Assembly: GCF_049675895.1 (NCBI RefSeq)
Contig: NZ_CP183834.1
Location: 3,100,001 to 3,164,000, forward strand
DNA from: Ampullimonas aquatilis
Lineage (GTDB): Bacteria > Pseudomonadota > Gammaproteobacteria > Burkholderiales > Burkholderiaceae_D
Direction of reading: 5' to 3'
Length of the DNA stretch: 64,000 nucleotides
In this document: one piece after another, positions 9,266-17,136 of the stretch
Layout: each line of letters starts with the position of its first letter
Numbering within the stretch: position 1 is the stretch's first letter
Notes under the pieces: model-generated
Databases searched by the model: none
Told to the model about the DNA's origin: nothing
The model's input: the letters and a program-made list of their open reading frames with translations, nothing else
Program-made: the position numbers and the translations under genes

Positions 9266-10663
9266 ATGTTAGACAATTTATCCAAGCGCCTGTCCCACGT
9301 CATTAAAACCATGAAGGGCGAAGCAAGGTTGACTGAAGCCAACACCCAGGAAATGCTCCGAGAAGTTCGGATGGCGTTGCTGGAAGCCGATGTAGCATTA
9401 CCGGTAGTTCGTGAATTTATCAGCCGAGTCAAAGAAAAAGCATTAGGTGAAGAGGTCATCTCCAGCCTCTCCCCTGGACAAGCACTGGTGGGCGTTGTAC
9501 ATAAAGAATTGACCGCTATTATGGGTGGTGATCTCGGCCCTGATGCATCTCTCCTCAACTTTGCGACGCAACCGCCGGCGATTATTTTGATGGCGGGTTT
9601 GCAGGGTGCCGGCAAAACCACCACCGTCGGAAAACTGGCCAAATTATTGGTTGAAGGTAGTCAATCCCTGTTGGGCCCGAAGATTAGCAAGAAAAAGGTT
9701 TTGACCGTTTCTGCCGACGTCTACCGACCCGCAGCGATTGCTCAGCTGGAAACTGTCACCAAACAGGTTGGTGCTGATTTTTTCCCATCCCAACCCACTG
9801 ACAAGCCAGTCGATATTGCCTTGGCGGCATTGGATTATGCCAAGCGCCACTTTTTTGATGTCTTGATCGTTGATACTGCTGGCCGTCTGGGCATCGATGC
9901 CGCCATGATGAAAGAAATTGGTGAATTACATACCGCCCTGAAACCGATCGAGACATTATTTGTGGTTGATGCCATGCTCGGTCAAGATGCGGTGAATACC
10001 GCTAAAGCATTCAGTGATGCCTTACCCCTTACTGGCGTCATCCTGACTAAACTGGATGGTGATGCGCGCGGTGGTGCCGCTCTGTCCGTGCGTCACATTA
10101 CTGGCAAGCCCATCAAGTTTGTCGGTATGGGCGAAAAATTAACCGGCCTGGAAATATTTTATCCAGATCGGATGGCCAACCGCGTATTGGGCATGGGCGA
10201 CATTCTCTCCTTAGTGGAGGAGGCGCAAAAAGGTGTGGATTTGGATGCTGCACAAGAAATGGCCACCAAATTCAAGTCCGGCAAAGGTTTTGATCTGAAT
10301 GACTTCAAGATGCAGCTGGGTCAAATGAAAAAAATGGGTGGTCTGGGCGGGCTGCTGGATAAATTACCTGCTCAGTTTCAGGCCGCGGCAGGACAAGCTG
10401 ATATGAATCAGGCTGAAAAACAGATGCGTCGCATGGAAGGCATCATCAATTCAATGACACTGGAAGAACGCGCCAAACCAGATTTGATCAAAGCCACGCG
10501 TAAACGTCGGATTGCTGCAGGTGCTGGTGTACAAGTACAAGATGTTAATCGCATGCTATCCCAGTTTGAACAGATGCAGACCATGATGAAAAAAATGCAA
10601 AAAGGCGGCATGGCCAAGATGATGCGCGGCATGAAAGGCATGATGCCAGGAGCACGAAAATAG
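9266..10663 (+). CDS. ffh: Signal recognition particle GTPase Ffh
   Basis: Protein part of the signal recognition particle; with 4.5S RNA and FtsY it delivers nascent membrane proteins to the translocon. 465 residues, normal for the family: N domain (1-95), G domain with P-loop GLQGAGKTTT, DTAGRLG and TKLDGDARGGAALS, and a C-terminal methionine-rich M domain that binds RNA and signal sequences. The tail, KKMQKGGMAKMMRGMKGM, is typical. A short hairpin follows the stop directly. It is divergent from the CcsA-like gene. Confidence 0.98.
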   Translation: MLDNLSKRLSHVIKTMKGEARLTEANTQEMLREVRMALLEADVALPVVREFISRVKEKALGEEVISSLSPGQALVGVVHKELTAIMGGDLGPDASLLNFATQPPAIILMAGLQGAGKTTTVGKLAKLLVEGSQSLLGPKISKKKVLTVSADVYRPAAIAQLETVTKQVGADFFPSQPTDKPVDIALAALDYAKRHFFDVLIVDTAGRLGIDAAMMKEIGELHTALKPIETLFVVDAMLGQDAVNTAKAFSDALPLTGVILTKLDGDARGGAALSVRHITGKPIKFVGMGEKLTGLEIFYPDRMANRVLGMGDILSLVEEAQKGVDLDAAQEMATKFKSGKGFDLNDFKMQLGQMKKMGGLGGLLDKLPAQFQAAAGQADMNQAEKQMRRMEGIINSMTLEERAKPDLIKATRKRRIAAGAGVQVQDVNRMLSQFEQMQTMMKKMQKGGMAKMMRGMKGMMPGARK

Positions 10664-10696
10664 TAGGCTGATCATGCAGTAACAAACATCAGCCTA
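10664..10696. terminator. Possible terminator hairpin between ffh and lipoprotein gene
   Basis: Perfect 9-bp arms, TAGGCTGAT and ATCAGCCTA, with a 15-nt loop directly after the ffh stop and between convergent genes. No clean U-tract follows on either strand (an A-run follows on plus, CTATTTT on minus), so this is a weak call. Confidence 0.4.
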
Positions 10697-10709
10697 TAAA
10701 AAAACTATT

Positions 10710-11114
10710 TTAAATTGGGATTTCAATCAAGGTTGGCTGAATATTGCAAGGCTGACTGAAGACCTGAATATTAGCAAAAGTGTACAGCTGACTATTACTG
10801 GAAACAATCACCTGCACATCGTAGATCCCAGGCCGGTTATACGCCGCCTGGAGCTCCTGAGCATAACCGCCTGATACGGAATATTGAACCGAGCGCAAGC
10901 TTTCCTGATACCCACCGTCAGTCACGAATCCAGATGCCTGTACCACCAAAGACTGGCGGGTACGGGCATCGACAAAACGCACGACAATACCAGGTTCATT
11001 ACGTATGACACAAAGACCATTGGGGATATTCGAATAAACAAACGAAAATCCCCCACCACACCCCGACAATAACAATCCTAATAATCCGACACTTAACAGC
11101 TTGAAGTTGTTCAT
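10710..11114 (-). CDS. Small hypothetical lipoprotein
   Basis: 134 residues. The N-terminus is a lipoprotein signal peptide with lipobox LLSGC at residues 16-20 followed by GGGF. The mature part is beta-rich, with two further cysteines (GLCVIRN and SQPCNIQP) that could form a disulfide, and reads like a single immunoglobulin-like sheet domain. I do not recognise the family. It lies 23 bp downstream of tldD in the same direction, so it is likely the last gene of the nitrilase-tldD operon. Confidence 0.7.
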   Translation of the reverse strand: MNNFKLLSVGLLGLLLSGCGGGFSFVYSNIPNGLCVIRNEPGIVVRFVDARTRQSLVVQASGFVTDGGYQESLRSVQYSVSGGYAQELQAAYNRPGIYDVQVIVSSNSQLYTFANIQVFSQPCNIQPTLIEIPI

Positions 11115-11137
11115 GACAGAGTTAAGACATGGTAATG

Positions 11138-12598
11138 CTAGGCGGTACCGCCCACGGTCATACCATCAATACGCAAAGTCGGCTGACCTACCCCCACTGG
11201 CACACTCTGACCATCCTTACCGCAAATACCAACACCGGTATCCAGCGACATGTCATTGCCAATCATGGCAACCCGAGTCAAGGCGTCAGGCCCATTGCCC
11301 ACAATGGTGGCACCTTTGACCGGGTAAGTCACTTTGCCATCTTCAATCATGTAGGCCTCACTGGCAGAAAAGACAAACTTGCCATTGGTAATGTCAACCT
11401 GCCCGCCACCAAAATTCACGGCATACAAACCATTTTTGACTGAAGCAATAATTTCAGCTGGATCCTTGTCACCCGCCAACATATAGGTATTGGTCATCCG
11501 CGGCATCGGCAGATGCGCGAAAGACTCTCGGCGCGCATTGCCAGTGACTGGCACACCCATCAAACGGGCATTCAGGCTATCCTGGATATAACCCTTGAGG
11601 ATACCGTCTTCAATCAATGTGGTGCACTGGGTAGCATTGCCTTCATCATCAATACTGAGCGAACCACGACGATTGAGCAACGTACCATCATCCACCACGG
11701 TCACACCCTTGGCAGCAACCCGCTCGCCAATCCGACCAGCAAATGCTGACGAACCTTTACGGTTGAAGTCGCCTTCCAGACCATGGCCGATTGCCTCGTG
11801 CAAGAGTACCCCTGGCCAGCCTGGGCCTAGAACCACGGTCATATTGCCCGCAGGCGCAGGACGTGACTCCAGATTAATCAGCGCTGAATCAACCGCATGT
11901 TGCACATACTCTTCGATCAAAGCGTCGGTAAAGTAACCAAAATCGTAACGACCACCGCCACCACCGGTGCCAGTCTCACGACGGCCGTTTTGCTCGGCAA
12001 TCACTGTGACCGACAATCGCACCAGAGGTCGAACATCGGCCGCCATGACACCATCGGAACGGGCCACCAGAATCACGTCGTACTCACCTGCCAAACCCGC
12101 CATCACCTGAATGATACGAGGATCTTTGGCACGTGCAATCTGCTCAACTTTTTCCAGTAAAGCCACTTTGGCAGCCGCATCAAGTGATTGAATCGGATCA
12201 TTGGGCAGATATAAATCACGACCCCATTGGGTTTGCAGGGTCGGCGCAACCTTGATCTTGCCTGCACCTTTGGCCGCAATCGTACGAGTTGCGCGAGCCG
12301 ACTTGATCAACGCTTCCATACTGATTTCATCAGAATAGGCAAACGCCGTTTTCTCGCCAGACACCGCACGTACACCCACGCCCTGATCGATACCAAAACT
12401 GCCTGATTTGACAATACCCTCTTCGAGACTCCAGCCTTCGTTTTTGGTGTACTGAAAATACAGGTCGGCGTAATTGACCTTATGCGTAAATAATTCAGCC
12501 AGTGCTGCCTGTAGATGGGTTTCATCAAGGCCCGCAGGCTCAAGCAATAATTGTTTGGCAACCGCCAGATTTCTAATAGCAAGTTCGGAAGGAACCAT
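11138..12598 (-). CDS. tldD: Metalloprotease TldD
   Basis: TldD forms a heterodimer with TldE/PmbA and degrades unfolded peptides; in E. coli the pair also matures microcin B17 and affects CcdA. 486 residues, the family length. The zinc motif is seen in LLHEAIGHGLEGDFN (His-Glu-x-x-x-His) at about residues 262-276, with conserved downstream blocks RRGSLSIDDEGN and LPMPRMTNTYML, and the C-terminal glycine-rich core. No pmbA partner is in the window. It sits between the amidase gene (81 bp upstream) and the small lipoprotein gene. Confidence 0.96.
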   Translation of the reverse strand: MVPSELAIRNLAVAKQLLLEPAGLDETHLQAALAELFTHKVNYADLYFQYTKNEGWSLEEGIVKSGSFGIDQGVGVRAVSGEKTAFAYSDEISMEALIKSARATRTIAAKGAGKIKVAPTLQTQWGRDLYLPNDPIQSLDAAAKVALLEKVEQIARAKDPRIIQVMAGLAGEYDVILVARSDGVMAADVRPLVRLSVTVIAEQNGRRETGTGGGGGRYDFGYFTDALIEEYVQHAVDSALINLESRPAPAGNMTVVLGPGWPGVLLHEAIGHGLEGDFNRKGSSAFAGRIGERVAAKGVTVVDDGTLLNRRGSLSIDDEGNATQCTTLIEDGILKGYIQDSLNARLMGVPVTGNARRESFAHLPMPRMTNTYMLAGDKDPAEIIASVKNGLYAVNFGGGQVDITNGKFVFSASEAYMIEDGKVTYPVKGATIVGNGPDALTRVAMIGNDMSLDTGVGICGKDGQSVPVGVGQPTLRIDGMTVGGTA

Positions 12599-12679
12599 GA
12601 TGACTTTCTTCAGAAAATAAGTTCAGGACACAGATTACACCACTTTATTAACGTACTGTTTGCAAGTGACTCATCATGC

Positions 12680-13513
12680 TTAAAGCAGCCGATGTGCCAA
12701 TGCTGGCAATTGCTCGCGGATGTCCTTCAGGCGTGACAGATCAATATCGCCAATCACCATGCCTTCGCCTTCGGGCAATTGTTCAATGATTTGCCCCCAA
12801 GGATCAATCAACATGCTATGACCCCAGGTACGACGGCCATTTTCGTGCTTGCCACCTTGTGCTGAAGCCAGTACATAACACTGATTCTCAATAGCCCTGG
12901 CACGCAGCAGGACTTCCCAATGAGCGCTGCCCGTTGTATAGGTGAAGGCGGCAGGCATCAAAATCAAGACCGGATGAATGCCATCTTTGCTCATGGCCCG
13001 ATAAAGCTCCGGAAAACGCAAGTCGTAACAAACTGACAGACCAACACGACCTACTGGCGCATCAAAAAAACCAACCTGATTGCCACGCTCAATGGTTTCT
13101 GATTCGTTATAACTTTCTTCGCCCTTTTTGAATCCGAACAGATGGATCTTGTCGTAACGTCCAACCTCCTGGCCTTGGGGGTTAAAAACCAGCGTAGTAT
13201 TGAGTACCTTGCCGGAATCATTGGCAGCCAGCGGTATCGTGCCACCCACCAACCAAATACCGTGTTGCTTGGCTGCATTCGATAGAAAATGCTGAATGGG
13301 ACCGGCGGCCTGACCTTGGTCATGAGGCTCACGAATCCTCACCTTAGCCTGATCGTCTTGTCCCATCAAACAAAAATATTCGGGTAGCAACACCAGTTGA
13401 ACACCTTTAGCTGCAGCCTGGGCAACAAGACGCGCTGCCGACTCCAGATTGGATGCTAACTGAGTACCACTGACCATTTGAATCGCAGCAACTTTGAATG
13501 ACGAATTAGACAT
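12680..13513 (-). CDS. Carbon-nitrogen hydrolase, Nit1/omega-amidase-like
   Basis: 277-residue nitrilase-superfamily enzyme. The Glu-Lys-Cys triad is complete: Glu in LLPEYFCLMG (about residue 45), Lys in YDKIHLFGF (about 120) and the nucleophile Cys in GLSVCYDLRFPELYR (about 158). The size and the RFPELYR signature place it with Nit1/Nit2-type proteins, which hydrolyse deaminated glutathione or omega-amides, rather than with true nitrilases. It is cytoplasmic. The genome context (upstream of tldD, divergent from glnE with 42 bp between) is a common beta/gammaproteobacterial arrangement. Its exact substrate cannot be set from sequence. Confidence 0.9.
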   Translation of the reverse strand: MSNSSFKVAAIQMVSGTQLASNLESAARLVAQAAAKGVQLVLLPEYFCLMGQDDQAKVRIREPHDQGQAAGPIQHFLSNAAKQHGIWLVGGTIPLAANDSGKVLNTTLVFNPQGQEVGRYDKIHLFGFKKGEESYNESETIERGNQVGFFDAPVGRVGLSVCYDLRFPELYRAMSKDGIHPVLILMPAAFTYTTGSAHWEVLLRARAIENQCYVLASAQGGKHENGRRTWGHSMLIDPWGQIIEQLPEGEGMVIGDIDLSRLKDIREQLPALAHRLL

Positions 13514-13555
13514 TGCGACCTATACTTAAAAGCAATTCATTAAAAAACGGTTCCC

Positions 13556-16504
13556 ATGAATTCGACCAAGCCCGAATTATTACTGGCCCCAATCTTCTCG
13601 CGTTATGCTGCGCGACGCTTACAGGCAGAGCCCACACTCATCACCGAGTTACCTGACTGGCTCGTTCAAGCCTGCTCTCGTACTTCAATGGAGCACTACC
13701 TGGCTCAGGCTTGTGGGCTGGACACAATTCACTCCCCCCATTTTCTCAAACTTGACGAATCTTTGCTCAAATCAGCATTCCGACGCTTGCGGATTCGAGT
13801 ATTGCTCAGTTTGATGGAAAAAGATTTGCAAGATTCAACATCACTGGACGCCATCATGCTTGGGATGAGTCAGCTTGCCGATCTCACCATTCAGCTAGCG
13901 GCTTATTGGAGCTATGGACAACTGGCGACCCGCTTTGGCATACCCTGTAATGAGGATGGTCTGGCTCAATCCTTTATGGTGCTTGGCATGGGTAAGTTGG
14001 GAGGTTGCGAGCTTAATGTCTCTTCAGATATCGATCTCATTTTTCTTTATCCCGAAGACGGTGAAACACGATTGCTGTCATCCCCTTCCAACCCTGGCGC
14101 TTTAACAGACAAACCATCACTCTTTACCAACTTATCCAATCACGAGTTTTTTGTACGGCTTGGTAAACGTGTGATCAGCTTGTTGAGTGAGATGACCGCA
14201 GACGGCTTTGTTTTTCGGGTAGACATGATGCTGCGGCCACACGGCAAAAGCGGGCCATTGGCAATCAGTTTTGCCGCATTGGAAGACTATCTGACTGTCT
14301 CGGGTCGCGAATGGGAACGTTATGCCTGGATGAAAGCACGGGTGATCACGACAGCTCTGGCAAGTGCCAACGCGCCAGTCTATTTACCCATGCCGTCGGT
14401 CGTTGCTCAGTTTGAAGAACTCATCAATCCATTTATCTATCGTCGCTATCTGGATTTTGGTGCGATTGCAGCCTTGCGTTCCATGCATGGACAAATCAGG
14501 CGCGATGCCGAGACCAAACAGGCCGGTCGACCTGAACGACAGCGTAACGTCAAACTTGGGCCGGGTGGGATTCGTGAAATTGAATTTATTGCACAGGTAT
14601 TTCAACTGATTCGTGGCGGCAAGGAACCGCAATTACGACAACGCATTACGCTCGATATTTTGCAGACGGAGGCTTCACTCCATCTGCTTGAACACGAAAC
14701 AGTCACTACCTTAACGCAAGCCTATATTTTTCTGCGTCAGCTGGAGCACCGTATTCAATATCTGGATGATGCGCAAACCCATAGTCTACCGACCGACTCT
14801 GGTGACTTGCTCAAAATTGCCCAGAGCATGGGCTTTCGAAAAGTGACTGATTTTGAAGTCCAGTTGTCACAACATCAACAAGCCGTTGCCCATATTTTTG
14901 CATCGATCTTTTCTGACAAGCTCAATCTTGGTCCCGTCATTGAGCAAGCAGATACCCAGATCAAAGTTGATCTCAATGATCAAGCCAGCCTTGAGCAACT
15001 CATCACGACACATGCCAGTGTTTTTGCCGATCCTGCAATTGTATTGGAACAGTTAAAAAACCTGGCCAACTCGACCCGTTATACGGCATTGAATGAGACC
15101 TTGCAGCTCCGCTACAACGGCCTCTTGAGTCTGGCCTTTGAGCGGATGATCCGTCTGCATCAACAAAGTAATCAGATCGTTGCACAAGCCACTCATCCCA
15201 CTGATGAAGCCCATCATCTGCTGCTGGATCAATTGCTCTTGCGATTTTTAAAACTGCTGGAAACCATTGGCCGTCGCCAAGCGTACATTGCTTTGTTGGC
15301 TGAATATCCGCAGGCACTGGATCGCGTACTGGATATTTTGCAGGCCTCCGGCTGGGCCGCTCAGTATCTGACCAGTCATCCGCAATTGCTGGATGAATTA
15401 CTGCAACCCGGCTTTCTATATGCCAGTGCCAATATCGGTGAGTTTTGCCAAACCTTGCAACGCAAACTGGCCGCCAATACTGATAGCCCGGAACGGCAAA
15501 TTGATATTTTGCGTGAAGAGCATCATGCCCAGGTGTTTAGAATTCTGGCGCAAGATTTGTCCAAAACACTGACGGTTGAGCGCTTGAGTGATTTACTGTC
15601 CGAACTGGCCGATAGCATGTTGCAAATCACCATCAACACGCTATGGCAACAATTGGCGCCTAAGGATGAACCGATGCATTTTGCCATCATTGCTTACGGC
15701 AAACTCGGCGGTAAAGAGTTGGGTTATGCATCCGACCTTGATCTGATTTTTCTTTACGATCCAGCGGGTGCTGATCCAGACACCTTTGACCCAACTCGCT
15801 ATTTACGCCTGGCACAACGGCTGATCACCTGGTTATCCAGCCACACTGCGGCTGGCCGCCTATTTGAAATTGATACGGCATTGCGCCCCAATGGCCGCAA
15901 TGGCATGCTGGTGACCAGTCTCGAAGCCTTTCGCCGTTATCAATTGCGTGAGGGCGATAATGCGGCTTGGATATGGGAACATCAGGCGCTCACCCGGGCG
16001 CGCTTTTGTGCTGGTGATACCAGCATTGGCCGTCAGTTTGAGTTAATTCGTCATACCGTCTTGTGCGCTGAGCGTGACAGCGCTGCCTTGGCTTGCGAAG
16101 TCGTCAAGATGCGCCAGCGGGTTATGGATGGTCATCCCAATCAGAGCCAACTGTTCGATCTCAAGCACGATCGGGGTGGTATGGTGGATATTGAATTCAT
16201 CGTCCAATACCTGGTCTTGGCACATGCCCGACAACATACCGAACTGACCGCCAATCTGGGCAATATTGCGTTACTGGGTCTGGCGGCACAGTGCACACTA
16301 ATTGATGCGAGCCTGGCAACACAGGTTCAAGATGCCTATCGTTTATATCGGCAATTACAACACGCCGTACGCCTGGAAGGCGCCGATCGGGCACGGGTGG
16401 CCAATGCAGTGATTGAAGCACCACGAACCGCCGTCATTGCCTTGTGGCAACAGGTATTGGGTACTGATGAAAAACCAGAACATGACAGCACACCGTCAAC
16501 CTGA
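13556..16504 (+). CDS. glnE: Glutamine synthetase adenylyltransferase/adenylyl-removing enzyme
   Basis: Bifunctional enzyme that adds AMP to glutamine synthetase when nitrogen is plentiful and removes it when it is scarce, under PII control. 982 residues with two nucleotidyltransferase halves. The adenylyl-removing domain has GMGKLGGCELNVSSDIDL (about 144-161) and the adenylylating domain has AYGKLGGKELGYASDLDL (about 717-734); each carries the D-x-D metal pair. The helical linker between them includes KLGPGGIREIEFIAQ and, in the second half, DRGGMVDIEFIVQ. The length matches the family. The rhombosortase-like gene starts inside its 3' end. Confidence 0.97.
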   Translation: MNSTKPELLLAPIFSRYAARRLQAEPTLITELPDWLVQACSRTSMEHYLAQACGLDTIHSPHFLKLDESLLKSAFRRLRIRVLLSLMEKDLQDSTSLDAIMLGMSQLADLTIQLAAYWSYGQLATRFGIPCNEDGLAQSFMVLGMGKLGGCELNVSSDIDLIFLYPEDGETRLLSSPSNPGALTDKPSLFTNLSNHEFFVRLGKRVISLLSEMTADGFVFRVDMMLRPHGKSGPLAISFAALEDYLTVSGREWERYAWMKARVITTALASANAPVYLPMPSVVAQFEELINPFIYRRYLDFGAIAALRSMHGQIRRDAETKQAGRPERQRNVKLGPGGIREIEFIAQVFQLIRGGKEPQLRQRITLDILQTEASLHLLEHETVTTLTQAYIFLRQLEHRIQYLDDAQTHSLPTDSGDLLKIAQSMGFRKVTDFEVQLSQHQQAVAHIFASIFSDKLNLGPVIEQADTQIKVDLNDQASLEQLITTHASVFADPAIVLEQLKNLANSTRYTALNETLQLRYNGLLSLAFERMIRLHQQSNQIVAQATHPTDEAHHLLLDQLLLRFLKLLETIGRRQAYIALLAEYPQALDRVLDILQASGWAAQYLTSHPQLLDELLQPGFLYASANIGEFCQTLQRKLAANTDSPERQIDILREEHHAQVFRILAQDLSKTLTVERLSDLLSELADSMLQITINTLWQQLAPKDEPMHFAIIAYGKLGGKELGYASDLDLIFLYDPAGADPDTFDPTRYLRLAQRLITWLSSHTAAGRLFEIDTALRPNGRNGMLVTSLEAFRRYQLREGDNAAWIWEHQALTRARFCAGDTSIGRQFELIRHTVLCAERDSAALACEVVKMRQRVMDGHPNQSQLFDLKHDRGGMVDIEFIVQYLVLAHARQHTELTANLGNIALLGLAAQCTLIDASLATQVQDAYRLYRQLQHAVRLEGADRARVANAVIEAPRTAVIALWQQVLGTDEKPEHDSTPST

Positions 16505-17135
16505 CTGGCTGGCTGTCGTGCTTGCGTGGTCATGCATTGCGGCCTTGGTGATCACCTATCAAGCCATCCCCGGATTGGCTGATTGGGGTAGATTTCGTCG
16601 CAACACATTCCTGCAAGGTGCCTGGTGGCAATTGATGACGGCACCCTGGATTCATTTGAGCTGGGCTCATGCGGTACTCAACCTGATCATGACAGCGCTC
16701 TTGATGACGCTGTTTGCCAAACAGGTGCGTCCCTGGCAGCAATTATTGATCGTGATGTTATGTGGCATCGCCTTATTGCCGATGCTGGCGTATGCCTTCC
16801 CCGAAGTGCAATGGTATGTTGGCCTGTCGGGCAGTCTGCATGGCTTGGCAACTTATGGTGCCCTGACTCTGCTCGGTTCTGGTCAACCCTTTGTCCATAA
16901 AAGAACGCGGCTGTCGGAAAACGATGTCGGTGTGATCGCCATGCTGTGGATCGGTATCAAATTAGCGCTGGAACATGCCTGGAGCACGCCCATCATCTGG
17001 CGTCACAACATGCCCATTGCGACGGCTGCACATTTGACTGGCGCGCTGGCCGGTTTATGCTTCTGGTTTATCAGACTAGGTACTACCTATGTGTATAAAT
17101 TATCAACCAGTAAAAACACACTTCTTGATCAATAA
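16467..17135 (+). CDS. rrtA: Rhombosortase-type rhomboid serine protease
   Basis: About 222 residues with five to six membrane segments. The catalytic Ser is in GLSGSLHGL and the catalytic His in ATAAHLTGALAG; the early helix has the rhombosortase-style pattern W-x-H-x-x-W-x-H-x-x-x-N (APWIHLSWAHAVLNL). Rhombosortases are short rhomboid proteases that cut proteins carrying a GlyGly-CTERM tail at the inner membrane before surface delivery. The neighbouring convergent gene, whose stop lies 1 bp away, encodes a subtilase with just such a tail, which strongly supports the call. The open frame begins at 16413, but the ATG at 16467 is the likely start and overlaps glnE by 38 bp; the ATG at 16482 is another option. 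Confidence 0.85.
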   Translation: MKNQNMTAHRQPDWLAVVLAWSCIAALVITYQAIPGLADWGRFRRNTFLQGAWWQLMTAPWIHLSWAHAVLNLIMTALLMTLFAKQVRPWQQLLIVMLCGIALLPMLAYAFPEVQWYVGLSGSLHGLATYGALTLLGSGQPFVHKRTRLSENDVGVIAMLWIGIKLALEHAWSTPIIWRHNMPIATAAHLTGALAGLCFWFIRLGTTYVYKLSTSKNTLLDQ

Positions 17136-17136
17136 T

